Origin: Endomychus coccineus
Taxonomy: Eukaryota > Arthropoda > Insecta > Coleoptera > Endomychidae
DNA length: 64,000 bases
Assembly: GCA_958510875.1 (NCBI GenBank)
Contig: OY294067.1
Coordinates: forward strand, 57,300,039-57,364,038
Direction: 5' to 3'
Shown: positions 22,100 to 32,254 of the stretch, piece by piece
Layout of the letters: each line of letters begins with the position of its first letter
How positions within the stretch are numbered: the stretch's first letter is position 1
The notes under the pieces: model-generated
Told to the model about the DNA's origin: nothing
What the model saw: only the letters and a program-made list of their open reading frames with translations
Databases searched by the model: none
Program-made: the position numbers and the translations under genes

Positions 22100-22575
22100 A
22101 TATCACCTGAATAGGTATACGTCGGCACTTGATCAATCTCCAACAGCCTTTAAGCAAATGTTGCACATAATTTTTTTTATGATACGGCTCCCAATGGAGC
22201 AGTCGTTATTTCAAAAATTAGTTATTCTCAATTTTTAAAACAGTGCTCAACAATTCTGGAATAATGTAGCACTATTTATTTCTCCATATTACAAACTCGA
22301 TCTAAGACGAAAATGGAAGTAAACCACGCTGTTGTAACTTGAGAATTTTTTTTCAGTGACAAGTTTCCTATATAGCATTAAAGGTCCAATTTTATATTGA
22401 ACTCCTAAAATGTTGTGACATTTTGGTGAACTTTTAGGTCAGTTTGCCTGAACCACAGCCTACACTAATATCAAGCCATCACCTTGAGCAGGTGATCCTC
22501 GTGTCAGATCACCAACATAGGTCTAGACAGCGCTTGTGAATATTTCTCTGCTTCTTACAATGAAAATGAATGAAA
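22100..22575. other. No gene recognised
   Basis: Nothing identifiable apart from a small hairpin (ATCACCT...AGGTGAT near 22477). Confidence 0.5.
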
Positions 22576-22579
22576 AACA

Positions 22580-22690
22580 TTAAATTAAGTTTTCTGATGA
22601 AGTGAATTATTAATAATCAGTGGATAATAGTAGGTATATTGAACAAGTTTGGAACTGCAAAGTTTCACTAAACGAATATATAGCTGTTGA
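22580..22690 (+). repeat. Repeat family D, fragment 2a
   Basis: About 110 bp matches 15570-15660: TTATTAATAATCAGTG...GTATATTGAACAA...AGTTTCACTAAACGAATAT. Same orientation as copy 1; continues after an insertion at 23230. Confidence 0.7.
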
Positions 22691-22699
22691 GTACGAGTA

Positions 22700-23228
22700 A
22701 ACACAGCGAGCGAGTAACCTAAAGCTATACGATTTTAGTAAAACTGCTTTTCTTACGAGGTTTGTTTATACTATTTTTTAGCATTTCGTGTTGGTAATCA
22801 TAAGCAAATAATCATAGTGATATTAATATTGTGATGTTTATTTCTCACAATCCTTTTTTTTATAGATCCGTACCACCAGGTTTTGAGTTCAATTATTACC
22901 CTTCATCCTCAGGTATGTATAAGGATTCCAGGCCATATTAACACTTCATCCCAGGTGAGGTCTTTGGATTGCGCTGAAATTTTACGAGTAGTTTCTGCCT
23001 CAGGAAATATTAGCTTTCCAAAATTTCAAGCCATATACTTCAATAATGCGCCTCCCAGAATATTTTTCATTTCTTTTGTAATTTTATTGTTTGAAAATGA
23101 AAAAACAGCATTTCTTCTGTAGGAACGCATTACTGAGGATTTGATGGGAAATTTTCCAAGGAATCCAATGCCGCCTTCAGAATTGGGTTATCGTTTCGCG
23201 CATGCGCGCAAACTCAAAAAACTGTGGA
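22700..23228. other. DNA interrupting repeat D copy 2; no gene
   Basis: About 530 bp separates two parts of repeat family D that are nearly adjacent in copy 1. No TIR or coding sequence recognised. Confidence 0.4.
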
Positions 23229-23229
23229 T

Positions 23230-23490
23230 TTTTGATAATTGTACTATAGCATTGAGGTTTACAATTTCGTTATTCGTGTTTCTGTTCGTTTCGGCGACGT
23301 GGGCATTTCATTTGTAATCGGTGCAATTAGGACGCTTTGTGTAATACAATTAGTTTTAAGTAATCAAGTTTTAGACATTATAAGTCTTCTGATGGTGGTC
23401 GTGAGACCGAAACGTACGTAAAGACAAGAAAAATATAAAGCATAAGTGTTATTGTGACCTATTTCCCGACTATTTATATATAATTCGTAC
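23230..23490 (+). repeat. Repeat family D, fragment 2b with hammerhead-like core
   Basis: Matches 15700-15945 in the same orientation (TTTCTGTTCGTTTCGGCGACGTGGGCAT...). It includes the hammerhead-like block at 23384-23425 (stem I GTCTT / AAGAC, stem II GGTC-GTGA-GACC, GAAAC, GTAC, GTA). The core here is CTGATGG in place of CTGATGA, a change in an essential position of real hammerheads. Confidence 0.75.
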
Positions 23491-23534
23491 CTGGTTGACC
23501 CAGGTCTTAATTACAATAAAGTTTATTATATACC

Positions 23535-23855
23535 ATCCGTGAAAAATTAAATGTGAAGATATTTCATCAGGGAATGGAATTCTTCGAATCAATCATGTAT
23601 GTCTGTCCATAATTTGTTGGTACGGCTTCAGGTCGCAACTTTAAGATATACATACCGATTTCGCATGGTCATTGAGTGGAATCTTGTTTTCAATCGGAAG
23701 CATTATAAAACTCAATGTTCGTTTACTTGTTGAAAATGTTAGAATGCATCTATTATTCCATTTTTCGGCATAAACGTATCTTGCCAGGTGCAGATTCAAT
23801 GGAAGATCTATAATTCGAATTCTCTGATAAGAAAATGACCGATGATTGGTTTTTC
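23535..23855 (-). repeat. Repeat family D, inverted fragment 2c
   Basis: The complement of this stretch matches 15952-16245: GTGAAGATATTTCATCAGGGA, then GTCTGTCCATAATT, GGCTTCAGGTCGC, CATCTATTATTCCATTTTTC and ATAAGAAAATGACCGATGAT. Copy 2 therefore has its second half inverted relative to its first half. Confidence 0.8.
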
Positions 23856-23859
23856 AACC

Positions 23860-24600
23860 AAACCACACTTATGTCTAAGATTGATACCAGCAAATAATGC
23901 TTCGGGCTCCGCGAGATAGTTAATACCCATATATAATAGTGTGTCCAAGAAAAGGATATCCTTCATAGGGATATCGGGAATGGTAATAGATAATGTGTTC
24001 GTTAACAGAGAAAATGCATAACTGAAGGGCCATCCAAATGGAATCACAAAAACTTCAAATTCATTTTAAATTTAAAGACATTTTGTAAAAACTGGAATTC
24101 CAATTTTATTTTTTTCATAGTAGTTAGTGTTCGTGTTAGGGATGGAACGGAATAAAGAACTCTCCTTTGAAGTAACTTCCCTTAAACACCGTTATGTTAT
24201 GTCAGTTTTGCAATTAGTTCTATGTTTCACGTTTCGTTGTCGGCCAATCATCATCAACTCTATTTCTTTGGTGCAAATGTTTGAGGTATTTTCCATTGGA
24301 CACATTTATCATATGTTTCAGATCAGTTTCAGCCCTCATCAATATTTTTTGAAAACATTTTTAAGTAGCTAACATTAAAGAAAAAATTGTAAAATTGGAA
24401 AATGCTTTAGCGAGAATCAACAATTGGAGTTAACATTTTTTTATAATTCTGAAAACAGAAACAAAATGTTTACGTACAACATAATAATCTTTCATAAGCT
24501 GTTTTCAAATCATTTCCAATATATTTTATGTTTTTACAAACATACATATGACCCGCAGAAGTAACAACAATGATTGATCACAGTTCATTGTCCAGTGCAG
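23860..24600. other. No gene recognised
   Basis: AT-rich intronic DNA (receptor intron, minus strand). Several short ORFs lack any recognisable domain. Confidence 0.5.
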
Positions 24601-24606
24601 GCTTAA

Positions 24607-25321
24607 AGTCTAGGAGCCAGAGCGATTTTGATGGTCTGAACATCAACCCGATGGCACTATGGTTTATCATTAGAGGACTGTTCAATGACCAATTCATCTC
24701 ACAGACCGAATTTTCCCCGACTGCTAGATCTCGAGATACAGCATCCGCATTTTTCTTTCTTTTTACTGAGGTTAACCCTTTCTAAGTTGCGGTTACTTGA
24801 AAAGCATCCCATTCTTATACACTTCCACCAGGTGCCATCATTTTTTGTCGTGCACGTTTATCAGGCCGACCAGTTAAAATTGGACCGAAAATGGACTGCT
24901 AGTTAACCCTCCCAAACTTGGTGGAAAATGTTCATTGGTGTTGGCAATTGTTAATATACCCTATGCCATCAAAAGTTATCGGTCCATTTCCGAGTAATTG
25001 GCCATTATTTGGACCAAAAATGTTTCTTTTTTTCATTTTGTGGTTTAAACTTGCAGGTTACAATATAACATGATGGCACCATGCTAAATAACTTTGGAGG
25101 TCAAATAAAGATTTAAAATTATTGCCATCGCTCCTTGCCTATTTAAACCTCCCCACAATCCCCTGAAACCACCCTCAATACGGATGCTGTATCTCGAGAT
25201 CTAGCAGCCGGGGAAAATTCGGTCTGTGAAATGAATTGGTCATTGAACCGTCCTCTAACGATAAACCATAGTGCCATCATGTTAATGTTCAGACCATCAA
25301 TATCGCTCTGGCTCCTAGACT
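24607..25321. mobile_element. Nonautonomous inverted-repeat element, 715 bp
   Basis: Arms of about 142 bp: AGTCTAGGAGCCAGAGCGAT at the left edge and its complement at the right edge (ATCGCTCTGGCTCCTAGACT). Inner ends are GATCTCGAGATACAGCATCC near 24727 and GGATGCTGTATCTCGAGATC near 25182. The ~430-bp interior has no transposase. Flanks (TTAA left, ATTA right) do not give a clean target duplication. It lies in the receptor intron between the loop exon and the M4 exon. Confidence 0.85.
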
Positions 25322-25475
25322 ATTATGAATTATTTAAATACGAATTATTGTTATTGGAAATATTCTCGCATTCCGTCAACTCACAGAACATGATAGTCAA
25401 TCATTATAATATAAGTATCAAAACTTGATACTTAAGATCCCAATGAAATGATATATTTAAGAACAAACTGCTCAC

Positions 25476-25707
25476 CCTAGTAGAATCCTCTTCTCTTCTG
25501 GTATGATCGGCTATGAATCTGACACCATCAATAGCTTTGTGAACTTCTGGACAATGATGCCATGGATGAGCACCATTGCAAAGGCTATCTTCTAGACATC
25601 CAAGACCCAATTCGGTTCCTAAATCTTCGGCTAAATTGAATCCGATGTTTGGTGGTGGCGTCATACCGTGTATTCGACAAGGGTTCAAGGTTCCCGCTTC
25701 CAATTCT
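25476..25707 (-). CDS. Nicotinic acetylcholine receptor alpha subunit, cytoplasmic loop exon 2
   Basis: 232 bp; acceptor TTGTAG, donor GTGAG. It begins with the last base of a split Arg codon (AG|A), then ELEAGTLNPCRIHGMTPPPN and so on, 77 codons, ending HKAIDGVRFIADHTRREEDS-TR. It covers the variable part of the M3-M4 loop and the start of the conserved amphipathic MA helix (AIDGVRFIADH). Cysteine-rich patches (CLEDSLCNGAHP, HHCPEV) are a distinctive feature of this paralogue. No frameshifts. The ATG at 25790 of the overlapping ORF is intronic. Confidence 0.95.
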
Positions 25708-25709
25708 CT

Positions 25710-28700
25710 ACAAGCAGAAGTGAATGAATTGAATGATAAGAATATACATAGACACCATAGAGCACCATCCTTAGAACTAGTTATGAACACATAATAAACA
25801 TGTATTTCTTCAAATTATGTGATATTGGTATTTCACTAAAAGTGAGTTGAGCATAGTTATTTTTTCAGGACTATCAAAAAATTATTTTTTTTCATATACC
25901 ACGTTTCGTTATTTCTTCGAATGCTGTATTCTTATCCCGTTTTTGACTAGCTTGTAACCTCCCAAAACTAATAATGTATTACTCTGGTCACTAAATTGTT
26001 TAGTCATTCGATTTTTTTTAAACTGAAGAGTAGGAGGCATCGATTTTGGAACAAACCAAAGACACCAGATAGAAATGGTGGTTTCACTGCCTGATCAGCG
26101 CCGTCAACTCACCTTTCACCGGTAGATTTCTATTTGTGTGACGCGCTAAAAAATCAAAATACATAGCCTAGTAGAACTAAAGAATCGACATGTGTATGCA
26201 AATCAACAGCTATTTTTTTGAACATTAGAAAATTAGACATCGTTATTGTGTTCAGGAATTTGATGCAAAATTAATTACATAAATGAAGTTGTTACAAAAA
26301 TTAGTCTTTTTTTAATAACAAAACCGCACCTAATAAAAAAAACCACCTTTCATCTGCAAACAATCAAAAACTAATAACACTCTTATGGGTTATGTACCTT
26401 GTTGAGATCTTACTTTCAAAATTTGCTATAAAAAATACCAGGGTGATTTGATATTTCTTATGTTAATGATATCCAAAAAGCGAAACGTCGTATCAAAAAT
26501 ATAAAATTATTTTTTCAGGAGTCTCATAGGAAAATCTTTGTTATTGTTAAAGAAATATCTTCTTTTGTTTCAAAGTCAATGCCTTATCTTCAATTTAAAA
26601 AGAAATCAAATAATTCCTAATCAAATAATAATGAATAATGATACATACACAATAGTTTTGGGAAATCAATAGCTACTCAAAAATGGAATTAAAAATCCAG
26701 ATCCGTATTTTGGAAAATTAAGTAAAAAAGTAAAGGAAACGTTGCATCTGAAACATAGAATTATTTTCTTAAAGATTATAAAATGTGCCTCGAGAATTTC
26801 TCTGTTTTGTCAAATAATCAGTAATAAACCCGTAAATAGCAATAAAACTAAAATTGTTTCTTTTTGGGTTTTTTGGAACATCTCTGGAAGTAATCGGTCT
26901 TTTCTTATCAATTCTTAAATAATTATTCAACATTAAAATGCGCAATTTTGTCTATATTCAACAACCTTCTATCTCTCAGTTACCGAAAACATTATTGCTA
27001 ATGCAACGAATTTGTAACACCCTGTGTAGGTAAAATAAGTTTTCATGTCTGTAGACATGAGTATAGTCTGGGAGTGAGGAAAAGTGACGCTAAATGTCAA
27101 AACATTGATTTATGAGTCAAGAGTGTTATAAATGGAGTATAAAAGTGTCAGTAAGTTTCCACTGAGATATTTTGATGTTACCATAACAACATTCTAAAAA
27201 ATTTCGCAACTCTTGCAACTAGCAAGACTATTGAATATTTTATTATACTATCAAACGGAGGGAGGCTTTTGAATGTAATCATCGAATTGTTCTTCCATTT
27301 CATGACATTTAGTCCAGTGAGATTGGCACTACCATTGTTTGAATTCTACCGCTGCTGCCGACATTTTTGAGAAATATTAAGTTTTTCGGTGTCTTATCAG
27401 GTCCTAACAACATCATTAATTTTAGCAATTCCGTTTTTTATATTAGATACATTCCAAAAGTGGAAATTAGGCGCGTAGTCTTTGTTTATTCGCAACACGA
27501 CTGATTCCGAAATTATATGATGAACCAGCAAATGAAAAACGTTGCACGATCACGTGATTTCGAACGTCTCAAAGTACCTGTTTTCAACACTAATTCAACA
27601 GTAAAATGATATTCGCTCTTTCCTCAGGATGATGCGAACGTGGCCTGAAGATACTCCCGGAGTCTGGTGAACCAGTAGTACAAACGGCAAACTTGCGTAT
27701 TATTCATATTTTATTACTTATTTGATAATGGTTTTATATATTTCCATTCGTTATTTTAGAGTGCATTCTGATAGTTACTGGATAGTTTGGTAAATTAATG
27801 TCACTAATAAAATAGTTATTATTACTTTAAAGCACCCAATAATTTACATGAATCCACGTGACACTGAACTATAAATCTGAGTTTACTCGATGACTGTTTA
27901 ATGCCATAATTCCATCAGCTTCGGGGTGAATTCTGGTATGGGGTGAATTGTGGGACGGTGTGAAATGAGATTTGGTAAGTCTTCAAATCGAACCAATCAC
28001 AACTTGCGCGAAGAGTATGAATAATTCATTCCAATTTAGTTCAGCTGCAATTATTTTTTCATTGTTTCGCATAATCCATGTTTTTTCAAACGTTATTTTA
28101 GAATTCTTTAGTAACATCTTTTCGATAGCAGAAAGTATTCGAATCAAAAAAAAATATATACATATAAAATTATAATACACAAATGAAGTTTACTGTAAAC
28201 AGTAGATGATCAAATGTTGTTAAAAACTGCTGATATACCTCAATGGATGTATTTATATAATAGTGAATTGGCCATGTGTTAGCACTATTTAAAGTGCTGA
28301 AGTAAGGGATTCAGTTGAACTAGAATATTGGGTAGTCCAGAGAGAATTTTTTATTCATGTACTTCTAGTTGCCTTGTTATATTAATGTCTCTTTCGATTT
28401 CACCCCTAACGTTTAAACATTCTAATTTCAAAATAAAATTTTGTAAACTTTATTTTGATGACTCAGAATATTGATACAAGCTGAATTGAAGGTATTTCTG
28501 TTATCTATATGCATTGTGTTGTATTTGTTTTTGAAACGCAAATCCCACTTAGTCAATTTTATAGAGAAACTAAATAATCCTCACTATTTCAAAAGAAATA
28601 TGATGAACTGAATTCTTGATTATGTCTCGAAGATTTCTTTCGGAAATTGATACATTTTAATCTCCTGAGTCATTTACGAAATTCCGATTTTGAAAATTAA

Positions 28701-29860
28701 CGGATATTATCATCAAGCTTGGTTTATTCAAGTTTCAGCAAGACAATGAGGTTCGATACACAACAATGTCTACTGTAAATTTATTTTCATGTAATTCGTG
28801 CGTTTTAATGCAATTTTCATCAATGGAGTCACCTGTCACTATACCGCAAATCAATTTTTGTTTTTGATTCGTCTCATGACCCGAAACTCCTGTGCTGAAG
28901 GAATTTTAGGAAGTAAGTTTTGCAAGTTAAAATCTCCATTTTTCTGTACATATTCTTCACTGCATATTTTGCGGTACGTGGAAAAATTAATGAAATATTT
29001 CTATGAGGCGTTTTATTATCTTTCAATTTGCTGATGCTCTTAATTGGGTATCAATTTTTTTCAAAAAACTAGAAAATTCCGGTGTATAACCTTGAACTAT
29101 CGTATGCACGATCTCACTCTCAATTTTAATATGTTCTTTAAAATTTCAAAACGTTGGCTCACTTTTTTTTTGGAACAGAATCCATATTCATTCCAAATTT
29201 GACTGGACCAAATACTTTGGTTGCCAAGTTGATTTTATTCAAGAAATGTATTATTAGAAAACACCGCATATGCATGTATTGTTTCAAATTGGCCAACTCA
29301 ATGTAGTTTTGAATGATCTCCATTCAGATAATATTGTTTCGGGGAAATCGTATTTGCTTAAGCACCAACTGGGTAACTTCTTGCGATCTCGAAAGAAGTT
29401 TTTTCCAGTTACAAAATGTAGTACATGATTAACGTCATAGATTTTTAAATCCATAAGCATAATGATAATTTATTGTAATTTTAAGGAATCAGATCACATA
29501 TTCAGCTAATTGGTGATAGAAATATAATTTATGTATAAAATAAAATAAATATTGTAGTGAATAAATTTTGTAATGTATTATATATTTTTAATAAATCATC
29601 CTTAATATTTAATACATCCAAAATATTTATTACATCCAAAAAGTATGAATAGGTATTTTGAATATAATCAATATAACTGCATTTTTTTCTTGCATACTTT
29701 TATAGATTGGTGTTATATATTGATTTTTTAGGAGAATATTTTATTGCATATATGTAGCATCTTTGGAGAATATTTGCTCAGCTCAATTTATAGAACGTTA
29801 AAGTAAGCCGATAATGTGTGAAAGGGAAATATTGGCTGATGTGATATATTGTGCTCAATT
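25710..29860. other. Receptor intron of about 4.2 kb, no gene recognised
   Basis: Intron between the two cytoplasmic loop exons. Very AT-rich, especially 29500-29720. A block at about 26040-26150 (ACCAGATAGAAATGGTGG, then GATCAGCGCCGTC) is GC-richer and may be a SINE relic. A hammerhead-like remnant (TAATGATATCC...GCGAAACGTCGTA) sits near 26465-26495 but is too degraded to call. No conserved exon found on either strand. Confidence 0.5.
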
Positions 29861-29867
29861 TTCTTAC

Positions 29868-30017
29868 CTTGGTGTGAGTTCATCGCGTGAACTAGCGCTA
29901 GGAAATAAGTCGTTCCCATCATCCCCCAAGTCGCCAGAGTCTGAGTAAAGTCCAGGTTCTCTGAGTTCTAGGCCATTGCAAGTTCTCACCATCACTCTGT
30001 GATGACTAGATCCGAGG
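29868..30017 (-). CDS. Nicotinic acetylcholine receptor alpha subunit, cytoplasmic loop exon 1
   Basis: 150 bp; acceptor CCAATAG, donor GTAAG. The split Ser codon AG|C is followed by LGSSHHRVMVRTCNGLELRE, then SDSGDLGDDGNDLFPSASS and RDELTP-R. The RVMVRTCNGLELR block is characteristic of insect alpha subunits of the alpha1-alpha4 group. This part of the loop is where trafficking and phosphorylation signals usually lie (family knowledge). Phase 2 to phase 2, consistent with both neighbours. Confidence 0.95.
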
Positions 30018-30147
30018 CTATTGGAAAATAATTCCAGTTAAGAGAATTTGAGAATTTTCCGATTTCCTACTTTGTGTCAAAATACCACTGTGAATACACT
30101 ATAATTCTATAGATAAGAAATAATCACCGTTATCCACTAAAAATAAT

Positions 30148-30240
30148 GTTCAAGTACTGAGGTCGTTTCGGCTACCAAGTAGCAATCATCGGAGTGAACT
30201 GTTGTTTACTCTGATGATGGCTACTTGCTAGTCTTGAAAC
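30148..30240. repeat. Inverted pair of hammerhead-like motifs
   Basis: Two arms are imperfect inverted copies: GGTCGTTTCGGCTACCAAGT (from 30161) and the complement of ACTTGCTAGTCTTGAAACC (ending 30241). Minus-strand reading of the left arm gives CCGATGA-TT-GCTAC-TTG-GTAGC-C-GAAAC, with possible stem I GTTCA/TGAAC (30195-30199 with 30148-30152). Plus-strand reading of the right arm has an intact CTGATGA at 30211-30217, then GGCTA-CTTGC-TAGTC and GAAAC. Each copy has lost part of the fold the other retains. Confidence 0.5.
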
Positions 30241-30336
30241 CTGTTGACTGAGAGGGAACCTCACTTCTTCGGGTATGAGCTGTTTCTGCAAGCGTAGCCC
30301 GCGGACAACAGTTATAATTACTATATTAATAATTAC

Positions 30337-30483
30337 CTCCTTCTATCTAATTGGTAATGAGGTCGTCGCATCACTAACAATCTTGGAAGAATATGGATAA
30401 ACACTCTCCTAACCCATGGCGCCATTACGTGAGTTTGTGGTGAACGAAAATGGACATTCAAAACAACCACAGTAACACATATA
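30337..30483 (-). CDS. Nicotinic acetylcholine receptor alpha subunit, M3 exon
   Basis: 147 bp; acceptor TTTTCAG, donor GTAATT. The split Ser codon is followed by [18 protein letters not shown] (second half of M3), then [20 protein letters not shown] and [10 protein letters not shown], the conserved start of the cytoplasmic loop. Separated from the M2 exon by only a 64-bp intron (30484-30547). Intact. Confidence 0.96.
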
Positions 30484-30547
30484 CTGAAAAATGAGTAGAT
30501 GTTTTGATTATGGGAACTGGATTAAGATGGTGCCAAAATGAACTTAC

Positions 30548-30684
30548 CTAAACGTATCTAATATCATAGTAAACAGGACAAATTTGCCTAATAATGGCAC
30601 CACCAGGGACGTTGGTGGAATAATTTCGGCAAGTAGCAGGAAGAACACTGTTAGCGATAGCAGAATGGAGATGGATAAACTAAC
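30548..30684 (-). CDS. Nicotinic acetylcholine receptor alpha subunit, M2 pore exon
   Basis: 137 bp; acceptor TTTCAG, donor GTAAG. Reads [46 protein letters not shown]2 lines the cation pore. Together with GEK at the end of the previous exon it gives the GEK-V-S intermediate ring that confers cation selectivity, and the 9' Leu gate lies in ISILLSL. The pore sequence is as in functional insect subunits, with no change suggesting loss of conduction. Confidence 0.97.
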
Positions 30685-30784
30685 CTGAAACAACAATAAT
30701 GATTTGGATTAGGATATTCCAATTCCACAGATAATTGATTTTCTGAACAGTCAAATTACACATTAACAATTGTCTCATGACATC

Positions 30785-31020
30785 TATGAAAGTATAAAAT
30801 AGTTATGTTGTTTTCTTCAACATGTTTTGTTCTGGTCTCTAGGCATGACTTTCCGCGCCAACGACGGTAAACTCTTTGTTTTGAAACGACGGCACTAGAA
30901 CAGATTTTACTGAACCATCGTTTACCAGATGATAGTGGTTTGTTGGCATAAGGTATGTAAGTTTCCATTATTAGCCTGATAGTATCCAAGATCTCTGTGG
31001 CACATTGCGTTTGGTTATCA
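30785..31020 (-). mobile_element. LINE (family A) endonuclease fragment
   Basis: The same sequence as 41055-41245 in the same orientation: TTCTGGTCTC...TAGAACAGATTTTA.TGAACCA.CGTT...CAGATGA..GTGATTTGTTGG and TCTGTGGCACATTGCGTT. In 41 kb this lies in the endonuclease domain of a jockey-like LINE. Here it is an isolated, decayed piece in the intron just upstream of the M2 exon. Confidence 0.75.
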
Positions 31021-31024
31021 GATT

Positions 31025-32250
31025 TAAAACATACCTTATAAAGCTAGGGAAAATCGAACTTTCAGTAATTATTTTATTTAACCTAACATATTATAAAACG
31101 TTGAAATCTCGGTATCTGATATCTCAAAATATGTGTATGAAGAGAAGTTGAAGATATTTTTCAAATACTTGAAATGAGCCCAGTGAGCATTTAATAATTT
31201 TTAATAATAATAATAATAATAATATGATATAATAACTCATGAATGCAACAGCAGATACAAAGTTATGTATCTTAAGCATACAGATAGAAAAGAAAAGTTT
31301 TAAACTTTTTTGATTACATATGAGTGTAATAAGTATTTAAGTCAGTTATTGTTAACCTTGGTGTCTCGAATTCTCTTAAAATTTGCAGAACGGACTGAAA
31401 GACTGAGAATATCGTCACGATTGAACTCGAATTGCATATTAATATGCTAATCGATTATAAGAATAGAGATAAAAGGAATTTCGCATTTACATTCCTAACG
31501 CATATTGGTACGTATCATGTTATCTTATATCCTTGAGAGAGAAATTATCGTTTTGTAATACCTGGATTTTCAACTTAAATCCATATGGGACATGAAGAAG
31601 TTTTACGACATTCTTAAATCCATAACTACACCATTACCTCACGTGTATTTACTAGCGGTTAGATTTGGAAGAACAGGCAATAACTAAAGAATATAGCGTT
31701 ACTGGAGCTCGTTCGGATTCACCTCTGCCTTTTCCACACGGTGCTTCGATATTTCAAGATCACTAATGTAATATATCATTGAAACAGTTTATATAGGATC
31801 TTGGCAAGAGCGATTCGACATAATTGACCATCAACTGTTTGGTTTATAGCATCAAATGAATCAAATTGGATCATCAATAACTTGTAGACTGGCTGCAATT
31901 CATCCTTAGTGCTCATTTCACTGCCAGTAGAAGTGAGGGTACAGTACAGTAAATATGTCAGGAAAATATGGCTTTTGTTTGTTAAAATTACAGAAGCTAT
32001 TTTTTTATGAATCGTTAGCGGGGCAAGTGACGAGCTTAGAACCAAAAACTTGAAACCCCCACCCTCAGCCATTTTTGAGCATATTCAAACGTTTTTGGAT
32101 TTGTTTTGCGCGAGCACGGCTACTCGTAGATAAAAAGTCTGTTGAGAAAAAGCGTATATAACAATAATATTATCTACAATATATTTATTAAAAGTACAAA
32201 AAGCAGAGGGCGCCAAAGTTGTAGTAGTAGAGCCGAAAAAACCTACCTAA
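31025..32250. other. Intronic DNA with a TAA microsatellite
   Basis: An (AAT)n tract of about eight units lies at about 31198-31226. No gene or mobile protein is recognised in the rest. Confidence 0.5.
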
Positions 32251-32254
32251 TATA

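Noticed and set aside
24570..24906. Two plus-strand ORFs near the inverted-repeat element
   Set aside because: They run across the element boundary and through an arm; the other arm does not preserve the frame.
31198..31226. Possible CRISPR-like or tandem array
   Set aside because: Simple AAT microsatellite in a eukaryotic genome.
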